Assembly (NCBI GenBank): GCA_964397255.1
Contig: CAYNHQ010000003.1
Span: forward strand, 1 to 64,000
Direction: 5' to 3'
Origin: CAYNHQ01 sp964397255
Lineage (GTDB): Bacteria; Bdellovibrionota_G; JALEGL01; DATDPG01
DNA: 64,000 nucleotides
Shown: positions 1 through 8,270 of the stretch, piece by piece
How the letters are laid out: every line of letters begins with the position of its first letter
How positions within the stretch are numbered: the stretch's first letter is position 1
Notes under the pieces: generated by a model
The model's input: the letters and a program-made list of their open reading frames with translations, nothing else
Told to the model about the DNA's origin: nothing
Databases searched by the model: none
Made by a program: the position numbers and the translations under genes

Positions 1-74
1 GTCCGGGCCGCCCTTCGCTAAGCACTACCCTCTCCAGTCCACCGCCCGCAGTTCATATTTTTGGCCTTTGTTTC

Positions 75-1148
75 ATGGCCTTGGTTCTTGCTTGCGCGGT
101 CTTCTTTTATCGGGAAAATTTAAATTTCATAGTCATTGCCAAGAGCATAGGCATGGGGTTGCTCCTTGCAATACCACTCTGTTTTTTCAGTACACGATAT
201 ATTGCAAAACAACTTCGCGAAGCTCAATTTGTCAATAGCGGCAGCAAAACATGGCTAGTTTTGGGTCCTCTCCTGGGGGTATTGCTTGCCGAGTTCATTT
301 ATAACACTGATTTTGGAAAAGAACTTTCCGGCGCGATATGGCCCGTCCTCGGTTTTCTGATTTCGACACTCCTCACGCCACTTGCAAACCTCATTTACAT
401 CTACAAATACGAAAGGAAAATTGGGCAACCGGTATTAACAGCGCCGGATGTATCAAGGACAGATTCATCTTGGATAAAGCGGCTCTGGGCGGGCGATGTG
501 TCGCTAAAGAAAATGTTTTGGTTATGGGGAGTATTTGGGGTCGGTGTTTTAAATCTTCTCACTTGGTTGTTGCCAAAAATACCGGGATCCTCGCATGCGG
601 TCATTCGGGGAGTACTTCTTGTTACAATTTGCTACACCATCCTGGTTTCAGTTGGAACGTGGCGATCGGCCGGTCGGGAAATATCTGGGTCGCGAAAATT
701 TTGGGGTCGCTCTTCATTGGCTGTTTATTGGTCTCCGATTCTATGGGGATTGGGGGCGCTCCTATATTTTGTTCTGCAGTTTGCAACTTCCAGCAGCGAC
801 ACAATAGCTTCGGTCCTCAATAACATTAAATATGACACATCTATGCCTTATATCGGATTTTGGAAGCAAGATTGCGCCCAAAATTTTGGACTAGCGGTCG
901 AGCGAGCTGACACAAATCTATACTATGTTCGCTTTTGCGGGCCAGGAGGTTGTTTTCCAAAAAGTCGGATGTTCAGAACACCCATTGTTGGAGATGAAAA
1001 ATATAAAATTTTTAATGCGGATCTGTTTGGAGTCCAATCGCCGTCAGGAGGAGGTTGGTTTGCTTCTGAAGCCAAAATCGACCCAAAGGCAATTCAAATG
1101 AAAGACGGCTATATGGTTTTTAAGCGATGCACTCCTACAAATGGCTGA
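75..1148 (+). CDS. Polytopic membrane protein of unknown function, possibly 5'-truncated
   Basis: I do not recognise this family. From the ATG at 75 the product has 357 residues. Roughly the first 110 residues hold three to four hydrophobic segments. After a charged linker (about 110-145) come three more hydrophobic segments (about 146-265), followed by a soluble C-terminal part of about 90 residues with several cysteines (near DCAQN and CGPGGCFP). The reading frame has no stop between base 1 and the ATG, so the real start may lie outside the window. No gene follows on the same strand for more than 300 bases. A small inner-membrane protein with an extracytoplasmic C-terminal domain is the most that can be said. 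Confidence 0.6.
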   Translation: MALVLACAVFFYRENLNFIVIAKSIGMGLLLAIPLCFFSTRYIAKQLREAQFVNSGSKTWLVLGPLLGVLLAEFIYNTDFGKELSGAIWPVLGFLISTLLTPLANLIYIYKYERKIGQPVLTAPDVSRTDSSWIKRLWAGDVSLKKMFWLWGVFGVGVLNLLTWLLPKIPGSSHAVIRGVLLVTICYTILVSVGTWRSAGREISGSRKFWGRSSLAVYWSPILWGLGALLYFVLQFATSSSDTIASVLNNIKYDTSMPYIGFWKQDCAQNFGLAVERADTNLYYVRFCGPGGCFPKSRMFRTPIVGDEKYKIFNADLFGVQSPSGGGWFASEAKIDPKAIQMKDGYMVFKRCTPTNG

Positions 1149-1203
1149 TCGACTGCCATTTCTCGTGAGTTAAAATCTCAGTTTTCCGTTTTTCCAAACA
1201 ATT

Positions 1204-1407
1204 GTAAGGTGCTCGGCGCGGCCTTCCTCATGGCCCTCGCACCCTATCGTTGGCCGCGCCAAGAGGAAACTGTATTGTAACGATCTGTTTCGGCCGAAGG
1301 CTGTGGGGTTTGCGGGGGTTCGCAGGGCGAGGCGGTTGAATTTTGCGAGGCTGTCGCGCGATTGCACGTTTTGTGACGCGAGCGAAGCGAGTGGCGCATA
1401 AACGTGC
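1204..1407 (-). other. Gene-free stretch with nested hairpins
   Basis: Bases 1149-1482 contain no convincing gene. Read on the minus strand, the region holds an 8-bp stem (1400-1407 with 1364-1371), a small GCC-TTC-GGC hairpin at 1293-1301 and a 9-bp terminal stem (1252-1260 with 1215-1223). This order of elements is similar to the structured repeats at 15.06-15.29 kb and 18.09-18.31 kb, though the linking sequence is much less alike. It may be a diverged member of the same family, or only a GC-rich spacer. Confidence 0.25.
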
Positions 1408-1482
1408 GAGCACGGCATCACGATTTCATCGGATTTTCTTGAAAAAACGTTCGGAAATCGTCTAATAGGCCCGACCAAAAAT

Positions 1483-1800
1483 ATGCCAAAACGATTTTCC
1501 ACAGAATTTGAGAACCTCCCGCCCGGAATGCAGGACTTTCTTAAGCGCCTGGTAGCGGACGTAGTTCCTCAAGAGATCACCCTATTTGGATCGAGAGCGA
1601 GGGGTGATCATCGCTCAAATTCCGATTTCGACATCGCGATCCGCTTCGACCCCTCTCGTGAAGAAGCATTCACGCGATTTCTGGTGGACTCGGACAGCGA
1701 GCCCATCACTCTATTTAAGATCGACTTGGTTAATTTTAAGCGATTGGATAAGAATTATCAGGAGAATATTGAGCGCGAAGGAAAGGTTATTTATGGCTAA
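1483..1800 (+). CDS. MNT-type minimal nucleotidyltransferase (MntA-like antitoxin)
   Basis: A 105-residue protein with the polymerase-beta nucleotidyltransferase signature: GSRARGD at residues 36-42 and the two metal-binding aspartates D48 and D50 in SDFD. The length is typical of stand-alone MNT proteins. The next gene overlaps its end by 8 bases and encodes an HI0074-type HEPN partner, which is the classical HEPN/MNT arrangement. In characterised HepT/MntA systems the MNT enzyme adds AMP to the HEPN toxin and so silences it; that role is inferred here from family and context. The catalytic residues are present, so this copy should be active. Confidence 0.85.
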   Translation: MPKRFSTEFENLPPGMQDFLKRLVADVVPQEITLFGSRARGDHRSNSDFDIAIRFDPSREEAFTRFLVDSDSEPITLFKIDLVNFKRLDKNYQENIEREGKVIYG

Positions 1801-2182
1801 TACCGGTTCAGAAAATTTTCGAAAGGCTTTCACAGAACTCAAAAGTTATTGTGCGGTGCCTATTCAAGACAACCGAGATCGCGCCGGAATTATCCAGGCC
1901 TTTGAGTTCACGTTCGAGCAGGCGTGGAAAGCGATACAAAAGGCGGCCGGGAGTGTAGGCACCGAGGTGGCTTACCCTAAACAAGCGTTCAGTTTTGCAA
2001 TGCAATCGGGATGGATCAAACAGAGTGACGAACCGAAGTGGACGACGATGATCAAGGATCGGAACCTCACCTCTCATACTTACAAACAGGAACTGGCGAA
2101 TGAAGTTCTGTCGCACATTCTGAATGACTACTTAAATCTCTTTGCGGCCCTCCTCCAATCACTTGAAACCCTTAAAAACTGA
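1793..2182 (+). CDS. HI0074-family nucleotidyltransferase substrate-binding protein (HEPN toxin-like)
   Basis: A 129-residue helical protein starting at the ATG inside the end of the MNT gene. An upstream extension of the frame is open but lies inside the MNT gene and is not needed. It carries the HEPN signature RNLTSH at residues 90-95 (R-x4-H) with Y97 two residues later, the active-site pattern of HepT-type RNases and the site where partner MNT enzymes AMPylate tyrosine. The 8-base overlap with the MNT gene implies translational coupling. It could be an RNase toxin or simply the substrate-binding half of the pair, as the HI0074 family name suggests. Confidence 0.8.
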   Translation: MANTGSENFRKAFTELKSYCAVPIQDNRDRAGIIQAFEFTFEQAWKAIQKAAGSVGTEVAYPKQAFSFAMQSGWIKQSDEPKWTTMIKDRNLTSHTYKQELANEVLSHILNDYLNLFAALLQSLETLKN

Positions 2183-2250
2183 CTCGCCAAGCAAGGGGCC
2201 GGAGGCTTCGTATCCTCTCACCCCGACCAACTTTTTTAACGTGTTATACT

Positions 2251-2460
2251 GTGTACGTGGAAAGCCGAGAAAATAACGAGCTGATTAGGGATTTTGAGGC
2301 TTCCTTGCACAGGCCGCTTGAGCAAAGGTTTGATTTTTCCTTCATACATACGTATCGACCTGTGATGGACGATGTTCCCTATCGCACCTTTCAAACAATG
2401 GAACAGTATCGGGAGTGGTGCGAGCAGAATCTTCCTTCGTATTTAGGCTATGGCCGATAA
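2251..2460 (+). CDS. Small protein upstream of a broken nucleotidyltransferase (antitoxin-like)
   Basis: A 69-residue acidic protein beginning at GTG. Its C-terminal part (YRTFQTMEQYREWCEQNLP) looks like the short proteins often encoded directly before AbiEii/MNT-type nucleotidyltransferases. The following reading frame, a remnant of such a transferase, starts at 2450 inside the last codons of this gene, so the two were once a translationally coupled pair. Function is not established. Because the partner is wrecked, this gene may be on its way to loss. Confidence 0.5.
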   Translation: MYVESRENNELIRDFEASLHRPLEQRFDFSFIHTYRPVMDDVPYRTFQTMEQYREWCEQNLPSYLGYGR

Positions 2461-2621
2461 GGGCTTTTCGTACCGCCAAGGTGAGAATGTCGCGGACGTA
2501 TTTGCCCGCCACAAGGTAGAGTATTTGTTTATTGGAAAATCTGGCGCCATCTTCTAAGGACAAAGAATCCCTGCCCCGATTAGAGGAATTCCTAAAATTC
2601 CTCAGAGGAAAGCAGAAGTAA
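2450..2621 (+). pseudogene. Nucleotidyltransferase remnant with internal deletion
   Basis: The ATG at 2450 opens a 35-codon frame (stop at 2555-2557) whose end, VEYLFIGKSGAIF, matches the start of the catalytic region of nucleotidyltransferases that normally continue into LG..TTQD.D. Directly after it, in another frame up to the stop at 2619-2621, the sequence encodes SKDKESLPRLEEFL, typical of the C-terminal tail of the same kind of protein (SK.A..R.KD...LP.LE). The whole catalytic middle, including the metal-binding aspartates, is missing. I read this as a deletion that joined the two ends with a frameshift. Confidence 0.6.
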
Positions 2622-2633
2622 GGTTCTCGTTTG

Positions 2634-3047
2634 TCAGAGTTCTCGGGTAGCGATCACTTGCAGATCGGTATAGGCGGAGATGGCTTTGAAATCGCGATCT
2701 TTATGCCAAACGGGAACCCCATGTTCAATGGCGATGGCCGCAATCAAACAATCAGCGGATGAACGAATGGTATACCCCCTTCGACGGCCGCTGAAGTAAA
2801 TGTCCGCCGCGTCCAAATAAAGATCCAGAGTAACGGGATCGCCCAATCGCGGGAGCGCCAAAAGGCTCTCTTTGATCTTTCTTCGTGGGCCATCGTGACG
2901 AATTCCTTGAAGAATTTCTTGGATCACCGGAGGACAAGTAGCCATTTTGAATAGGTCTTCTCCAGAAACGGAACGCGTACGGGCTCCCCTGAGGAGCTCC
3001 ACCCAAACTGAAGTGTCTGCTAGAACCAAAGACAAGAACCAGCTCAA
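2634..3047 (-). CDS. vapC: VapC-type PIN-domain ribonuclease toxin
   Basis: A PIN-domain protein with the expected acidic residues: D in LADTSVW near the N-terminus, E in VIQEIL, D in SADCLIAAIA and D in KDRDF. VapC toxins cleave tRNA or rRNA using a metal ion held by these acids. The frame begins at TTG (3047) directly after the stop of the antitoxin gene. In-frame TTG codons at 3035 and 3029 would give a more typical N-terminus beginning just before VLADTSVW, so the exact start is open. It is coupled to the upstream vapB-like gene, and nothing suggests inactivation. Confidence 0.9.
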   Translation of the reverse strand: MSWFLSLVLADTSVWVELLRGARTRSVSGEDLFKMATCPPVIQEILQGIRHDGPRRKIKESLLALPRLGDPVTLDLYLDAADIYFSGRRRGYTIRSSADCLIAAIAIEHGVPVWHKDRDFKAISAYTDLQVIATREL

Positions 3048-3263
3048 TTAATGTTTTCGGCGCCGCCGGCGGTCTTGTCGCATTTCCGTCAAATTCCCCT
3101 GCCACAAGTTACTTCCAATAAACTGATTAAGTTGGCGAATCTTCGAAATTCGTATGCTTTCTTCTAGAGCGTGATTTACTGCAGCGGAATAGGTTCTAGC
3201 CCCCAAAATACGTGTCGCCGTTTTTAAGAGCTCCTCATTCAGCACAAGATTTGTACGTTTCAT
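3048..3263 (-). CDS. vapB: VapB-type antitoxin
   Basis: A 71-residue protein from the ATG at 3263 (MKRTNLVLNEELL), the usual N-terminus of VapB antitoxins whose first beta strand forms a ribbon-helix-helix DNA-binding fold. The C-terminus is very basic (a run of arginines before KH). The frame extends further upstream, but the extra residues look unlike the family and would span the promoter. VapB should bind and block VapC and repress the shared promoter; the inverted repeat over the -35 box is a plausible operator. Confidence 0.85.
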   Translation of the reverse strand: MKRTNLVLNEELLKTATRILGARTYSAAVNHALEESIRISKIRQLNQFIGSNLWQGNLTEMRQDRRRRRKH

Positions 3264-3269
3264 GTGTAT

Positions 3270-3299
3270 ATTATGCTTTCTAAAATGACAATCTGTCAA
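3270..3299 (-). promoter_or_regulatory. vapBC promoter with palindromic operator, probably leaderless
   Basis: On the minus strand there is a perfect TTGACA -35 box (3299-3294), an 18-base spacer and a CATAAT -10 box (3275-3270). Only six bases separate the -10 box from the vapB ATG at 3263, so transcription should begin at or next to the start codon. A TGACA-ATC-TGTCA inverted repeat (3286-3298) covers the -35 box and fits autorepression by VapB. Confidence 0.55.
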
Positions 3300-3385
3300 G
3301 AGACTCACTTCGCTCGATTCAAACTTGCCCAATGGCGGGCGGCGGGTAAGCTGATATTACTTGTGAAAAATGGAGAAAAAAATCA

Positions 3386-3733
3386 ATGAGCTTCCCTGTT
3401 AAGGATGTCACAGAACTCAAGAAAGAAGACATGACCGCCGGGAAAGGAGCCGAAGCCGTCTCGGGCAAAACCGTATCCGTGCATTACACAGGCTGGCTGA
3501 CGAATGGCACCAAGTTTGATTCCTCGGTGGATCGAGGCCAGCCTTTCAAATTTAAACTGGGCTCGGGGCAAGTCATTAAAGGATGGGACGAAGGGGTCAA
3601 AGGAATGAAGGTCGGCGGAAAGAGGAAACTAACCATTCCACCTGATATGGGCTACGGCGCGCGAGGCGCGGGGGGATTGATTCCCCCCAATGCTACGTTG
3701 GTCTTTGATGTTGAGTTGTTAGGTGTTGAATAG
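3386..3733 (+). CDS. FKBP-type peptidyl-prolyl cis-trans isomerase
   Basis: A 115-residue single-domain FKBP. The conserved core is intact: VSVHYTGWL, GTKFDSS, PF.F.LG.GQVIKGWDEG, GGKRKLTIPP, YG and IPPNATLVFDVELL. It catalyses proline isomerisation during protein folding. There is no signal peptide, so it is likely cytoplasmic, like other minimal FKBPs. Its last codons overlap the start of the prepilin gene downstream (3723), implying joint transcription. Confidence 0.95.
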   Translation: MSFPVKDVTELKKEDMTAGKGAEAVSGKTVSVHYTGWLTNGTKFDSSVDRGQPFKFKLGSGQVIKGWDEGVKGMKVGGKRKLTIPPDMGYGARGAGGLIPPNATLVFDVELLGVE

Positions 3734-4286
3734 AAAAGGTTTCACTTTGATGGAGTTAATGGTGGTCGTCGTCATCATCGGCCTTCTTGCGTCCGTAGCC
3801 ATTCCCATGCTCAACCGCTACATGAAGAAATCGAAGACGACGGAGGCCGTTACCAATTTACGAAAAATTTATGATGGCGAGATCGGTTATTATCAAGAAG
3901 AACATGTGGATAGTGATGGGCTTTCTCTGACCGCGCAGTTTCTTCAACTTATTCCCGAACCCCCCTACCCTCCGACGGATCAAAAGAGAACGGGGGATTT
4001 TAGCGCGGGAAATTGGCCCTACGTAAAATTCGCCGCCGACGGTCCCACGTTTTACTCGTATATGGCGGACGCGGTCAATGGGACATTAACCATACCTAGA
4101 CCTTCGGGAGTGCCTAGTCTCCCGAGTCAGCAACCCGACTGGGTGGACGCATTTGTAGTTCGAGCCATCGGAGACATTGATGGTGACGGAGTCTATTCAA
4201 TGTTTGAACGAATCGCGATCATTCATAGCGGATCTGGAGAGCCGGAAGGCGGAGCTGGGATTTATCAATGGGATCCGTTAGAGTGA
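3723..4286 (+). CDS. Type IV pilin-like prepilin (major or minor pseudopilin)
   Basis: A 187-residue protein starting at GTG within the end of the FKBP gene. The short leader (MLNRKG) is followed by FTLMELMVVVVIIGLLASVA, the prepilin peptidase site and N-methylated helix. Glutamate is at position 5 of the mature protein, as required for assembly. The remainder is a globular domain without cysteines. It could be a type IV pilus subunit or a type II secretion pseudopilin; no other pilus genes are nearby, so the assembly machine must be encoded elsewhere. Its 3' end overlaps the convergent SRPBCC gene by 9 bases. Confidence 0.88.
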   Translation: MLNRKGFTLMELMVVVVIIGLLASVAIPMLNRYMKKSKTTEAVTNLRKIYDGEIGYYQEEHVDSDGLSLTAQFLQLIPEPPYPPTDQKRTGDFSAGNWPYVKFAADGPTFYSYMADAVNGTLTIPRPSGVPSLPSQQPDWVDAFVVRAIGDIDGDGVYSMFERIAIIHSGSGEPEGGAGIYQWDPLE

Positions 4287-4976
4287 CGTCGCCGTCACCT
4301 TGGGTGTCGGCGATGGACTCGTCGTTGGAGCGGGAGTCGAAATTTTATCTTTCTTTTCGGATTCTAGGCGCTTGGCAATCGCCCGAAGCATTTTGGGGAC
4401 ATAGCTTTTGGTTCCCCACGAAACAAACCAACCCGAGGGAAAAATAATCCCGGGATCCACCCGAGCCTCAAAAAAGACAGCACTTCCTTCCTTCTCCGGC
4501 TCAATTCGGAGACTTCCAGAATTTTCCTTCATATTTCCGTCCACCATCGTCCAGTCAAAACGTCCCGCTCCCTTGTCCCGTCCGAGTGAAATGACGTTCC
4601 AGAGATTGGAAAAAGGCCAGGGCAAATCCAACACGATGTAAATCTGCTCACGTCCTCTGAGAATTCCTTGAGACTCCGAGACCAGGACGCGTGGAATGTA
4701 TTTTGGATACTCAGCCGTGCGGTCAAGTAGTTTCCAAACCACGTCGGCCGGCGCCGGGAAATGAGCCTCTGCCTGAACCAAGCGTGTCGAAGAGTTGGGA
4801 AGATGAGTGGTGGTATGTTTGATTCGATAAGGATCGAGGCCATCGGCGATCGCGGTCCCGAAAAAGAGGAAAAGAGCGACAGACAAGATCGAACTTCTTA
4901 TTCGTCTTGGAGAAGCCACGATGCAGAGCAAATAGAAGCACACTCCGGCCACAAGCGTCCAGATTTCCGAATCCAC
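4278..4976 (-). CDS. SRPBCC/START-like protein with N-terminal membrane segments
   Basis: A 232-residue protein. Two hydrophobic stretches in the first 45 residues (WTLVAGVCFYLLCIVAS and SILSVALFLFFGTAIA) act as membrane anchor or signal. The body resembles the polyketide cyclase/START helix-grip fold: VQAEAHFPAPADVVWKLLDRTAEYPKYIPRV is the usual opening and FFEARVDPG with GWFVSWGTKSYVPKML the usual close. Proteins of this fold bind lipids or other hydrophobic ligands. The C-terminal 25 residues are low-complexity (S, T, P). No ligand can be named. Confidence 0.6.
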   Translation of the reverse strand: MDSEIWTLVAGVCFYLLCIVASPRRIRSSILSVALFLFFGTAIADGLDPYRIKHTTTHLPNSSTRLVQAEAHFPAPADVVWKLLDRTAEYPKYIPRVLVSESQGILRGREQIYIVLDLPWPFSNLWNVISLGRDKGAGRFDWTMVDGNMKENSGSLRIEPEKEGSAVFFEARVDPGIIFPSGWFVSWGTKSYVPKMLRAIAKRLESEKKDKISTPAPTTSPSPTPKVTATSL

Positions 4977-5078
4977 CTTTCTATCGATAAACCTTTGAAA
5001 TAAGGCTGAAATCCGTTGACACGCTTGAACGCGAAGACTAGCTTCACGCCGCCCAAATTCGAAATCTGGAGGCGAAAG

Positions 5079-6431
5079 ATGTTGCCAAACAAAAATCTGG
5101 AGTTGACCTCCGAAGAGATCACAAGTGCTCTTGAGAAACGAGATTACGAGGCACTCAAAACCACCCTTTCAGAAGCGCACGCCAGCGATATCGCCGAGCT
5201 TCTCGTGTCTTGTCCGACGGAGCAGATCGCCGAAGTCATACGAATGCTTCGTGCCCCCAAAGGGATTGAAGCTTTTGCCTATTTGAATGTGGAAATTCAA
5301 GCGGAGGTTGTCAAGCATCTCGGCCGCGCGGAAATTATAAAGATCCTCGAAGAACTTTCCGCCGACGATCGAGCAGAACTTCTTCGAAAACTTCCCCCCG
5401 GGGCCGTCGATTCATTTTTGCCACTCATGGCGCAGGCTGAACGAGACGACGTCCGCAAACTCCTGCAGTACGGTGAAATGACCGCCGGAGCTTTGATGAC
5501 CACCGAGTATGCCTCTCTTCCACCGGAAACTACGTTGGCCGAAGCGATGGTGAAACTCCACAACATCGCACCCGATCGTGAGACGATTTATTACACTTAT
5601 GTCGTCGACAGCGCCCGCCATCTGATTGGAATCGTCTCGCTTCGAGAAATCATCGTTGGACGCCCCTCGCAAAAGATCCAAGACATATTGTCGGATTCAC
5701 CCATTTCCGTACGGGTCGATACCGACCAGGAAGAGGTGGCTCGAACGCTTCGAAAATACGATCTCTTGGCCGTTCCTGTCGTGGATTTGGAAAACCGTCT
5801 GGTGGGAATTGTGACCCACGACGACGTCATGGACGTGATCGTGGCAGAGCAAACCGAAGACGTTCACCGACTCGGCGCCGTTGAACCTCTCACGCAACCC
5901 TATTTTCAGGCGAAGTTCTGGCAACTCGCCTGGAAACGAGGTTTTTGGCTTCTTCTTCTTTTCGTCGAGGAGTTTTTTACCGGTTCGGCGCTTCGGCATT
6001 ATCACGATACGTTACAGCAGGCACTCGCCCTCGCCTTCTTTGTGCCTTTGATCATTTCCTCCGGAGGAAACAGTGGGTCGCAGTCGGCTACTTTGATTAC
6101 TCGGGCACTTGCCGTGGGAGATGTTCGACTCCACGACATCCTAAGAGTGTTCTGGCGAGAAACCGCCATGGGGATTGTACTGGGTACTTTTCTCGGCTTC
6201 ATCGGCTTTTTGCGAGCTTTGATGTGGCATTCATCTCTTGGGATCAGTCTTTCCGTAGGATTAACGCTCGTGGGCGTGGTGACCGTCGGCTCATTGATTG
6301 GTGCTCTTCTGCCTTTGATCTTTAAAAAGCTCGGGTTTGATCCCGCGATTACTTCTTCGCCATTCGTCGCATCACTTGTCGACGTTGTGGGAATCGTCAT
6401 CTATTTCAATATCGCCCAACTCCTGATTTGA
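5079..6431 (+). CDS. mgtE: Magnesium transporter MgtE
   Basis: A 450-residue MgtE family channel. I place the start at the ATG at 5079 because a GGAGG ribosome site (5068-5072) sits just before it; a longer frame from 5016 is possible but has no such site. Domains in order are a helical MgtE_N superhelix (about 30-135), a pair of CBS domains (about 140-255, with MTTEYASLPPETTLAEAM and VVDLENRLVGIVTHDDVMDV) and five membrane helices (about 285-450) ending in the conserved SLVDVVGIVIYFNIA. The CBS/N domains sense cytoplasmic Mg2+ and close the pore. It converges on the M2 peptidase gene with no gap. Confidence 0.95.
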   Translation: MLPNKNLELTSEEITSALEKRDYEALKTTLSEAHASDIAELLVSCPTEQIAEVIRMLRAPKGIEAFAYLNVEIQAEVVKHLGRAEIIKILEELSADDRAELLRKLPPGAVDSFLPLMAQAERDDVRKLLQYGEMTAGALMTTEYASLPPETTLAEAMVKLHNIAPDRETIYYTYVVDSARHLIGIVSLREIIVGRPSQKIQDILSDSPISVRVDTDQEEVARTLRKYDLLAVPVVDLENRLVGIVTHDDVMDVIVAEQTEDVHRLGAVEPLTQPYFQAKFWQLAWKRGFWLLLLFVEEFFTGSALRHYHDTLQQALALAFFVPLIISSGGNSGSQSATLITRALAVGDVRLHDILRVFWRETAMGIVLGTFLGFIGFLRALMWHSSLGISLSVGLTLVGVVTVGSLIGALLPLIFKKLGFDPAITSSPFVASLVDVVGIVIYFNIAQLLI

Positions 6432-8243
6432 TCAATCGTTGAACGAACAATTTCGACCCTTATTTTGTTCGTTTAGGTAATTTTCAACTGGCGCGAAATA
6501 AGAAATAACTCCACTCGAACCCATCGGTTCACCCGTGGCGTCTTGAAACACGCTACGCCAATCCCTGGTTTTTCCCAGACGCATGATGCTCATGAGAAAC
6601 TCTCCTACCTTTTTGTTTCCCGAGTAGTCGCAGTCATGCGGCTCACTATGAACAATATTCCGGCAAATATACTGATGAAGCTGATATTTCATCATGTGAG
6701 CTAGGGCATAGTCATAATACTGTGCAGGGTCATCATTAATATGCGTTTTCGTGCAGGCATCACATCGGTCCACTCCCACAGCCGCGGGCGGATCGATGCC
6801 CTGGTATTTGGCGACCAGTTCCCACCACCGGTGGTTAAATTCCCCTTCGGGTAAATTCTTTTCATATAAATCATGTTCGAACTCCGTCATGACACCCGCC
6901 GACCACGGGAGAAAAACAGGAGCTTCTTCCAAGGCTTGATTAAGAAGCCATTGTGTCGAATCGATTTTTTTATCTGCGGGTAAGATCCCGATTTCCCGGA
7001 GATACGAAGGCTGCGTCGACGCAATAAAAATCAGATCACCCAAGGCTTCGTGAAATGCTCGATTCACACCCTCGCGCAATAAAGGCGGGACTTCGGGCCG
7101 GGCATACGCGAGATAATAATAGATATGTCCCAGCTCATGATGAGCCGTTCCAAACCAGTACCAGTTTGGCTCCACGCTCATAAGGGATCGAACATCATGT
7201 TCTAAATCCATGTGCCATGCGGAAGCATGCGTATTTTTCTTCCGCTTCGCGTCCGCAGGGAGGGCATAGAGATCCGATTTTTTCCAAAAGGATTCGGGCA
7301 ACGGAGGCATCCCCAGGGATATGTAAAAATTTTCCGCAGTTTTTACGATCCATTCGGCACTTTTCCCTTTCAGCAGATCATCCATTTCTACCCCCTCCGC
7401 GAGTCCCGGCCATTCCTGGCCCCATCGGTTTCCTAGCCAGTGGGCCGGAATTCGTTTGGGGACTGATTGTTTGTAACGATCGGCTAGCTTTCGCTTCGCC
7501 CAGCAATGAAGAGATTGGTATAGCGGACGGGTCTCTTGCAAAGCGAGTTGCAGCAGTGCCCGCATCTCACCGATTTTCATGTCGTAATCATCGACCTGCA
7601 ATGCAAAAAACGATGAGTAACCCATTTCCCTTGCCAAACGATTCCGAAGGTCCCTCAATTTCACCAACCCGGGTTTGAGAGGTACGCCGATATCTTTCGA
7701 AGCGTTCCAATACCGAAGCCTGTCATCCAAGCTATTGCTCCCTTGAAGAACTTTCTCAATTTCATTGGGAGTAATTTTTTTTCCGCATTTGTCTCCCTTT
7801 CGATCCAGACAGAAATCGAATCCATCAACGATCGCAGATTGCTTGGCTTCCGCTTCGACTCGTTCTGCGACAACAGCAGGAAGTGTTCCCGGATAGTTCG
7901 CCGCGCTCTGAAGAATGGCGTTGAGTTGACGAATCGTTAATGCAGACAGTTTTTTACGATCACGCAGATAAGACCGAACCTGTTCAATCACCCAACGATT
8001 TCCTGCAAACGTGGCTCCCACCTTATCGGCGCCAATTCGCTCCCCCACATGCATGTCCGTGACATCGGTCGAGGCTCCCCAGGTGGCTTCCGTCTGAACG
8101 ACGTACATCGGCTGAAAAAGCTCGTTGTACATTCGAAGAAAAGACTGAGCTTCAGCTTCTCTCTTCCCCCCTTTTGCCTCCGCCGTAAAACTGAAAAGGC
8201 ATAGACCCAAGAGAAGAAGAACGGCGATTCGTTTTATTTTCAT
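6432..8243 (-). CDS. Exported M2-family (ACE-like) zinc dipeptidyl carboxypeptidase
   Basis: A 603-residue protein with a clear signal peptide (cut probably after AEA, residue 23). The zinc site is H369-E370-x-x-H373 with the third ligand E399 in HEALGD, as in angiotensin-converting-enzyme-like gluzincins. Further conserved blocks include LPADKKIDSTQWLLNQAL and the VGVDRCDACTK region. Bacterial members remove C-terminal dipeptides from peptides in the periplasm or outside. The start lies only 27 bases from the divergent flavoenzyme gene, so its promoter must overlap that coding region. Confidence 0.9.
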   Translation of the reverse strand: MKIKRIAVLLLLGLCLFSFTAEAKGGKREAEAQSFLRMYNELFQPMYVVQTEATWGASTDVTDMHVGERIGADKVGATFAGNRWVIEQVRSYLRDRKKLSALTIRQLNAILQSAANYPGTLPAVVAERVEAEAKQSAIVDGFDFCLDRKGDKCGKKITPNEIEKVLQGSNSLDDRLRYWNASKDIGVPLKPGLVKLRDLRNRLAREMGYSSFFALQVDDYDMKIGEMRALLQLALQETRPLYQSLHCWAKRKLADRYKQSVPKRIPAHWLGNRWGQEWPGLAEGVEMDDLLKGKSAEWIVKTAENFYISLGMPPLPESFWKKSDLYALPADAKRKKNTHASAWHMDLEHDVRSLMSVEPNWYWFGTAHHELGHIYYYLAYARPEVPPLLREGVNRAFHEALGDLIFIASTQPSYLREIGILPADKKIDSTQWLLNQALEEAPVFLPWSAGVMTEFEHDLYEKNLPEGEFNHRWWELVAKYQGIDPPAAVGVDRCDACTKTHINDDPAQYYDYALAHMMKYQLHQYICRNIVHSEPHDCDYSGNKKVGEFLMSIMRLGKTRDWRSVFQDATGEPMGSSGVISYFAPVENYLNEQNKGRNCSFND

Positions 8244-8270
8244 GTACTGTTACATATCGGATCGGCCCCG

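Noticed and set aside
1170..1502. 110-residue minus-strand frame before the MNT gene
   Set aside because: Low-complexity translation of the hairpin-rich spacer that overlaps the MNT start; no recognisable motif.
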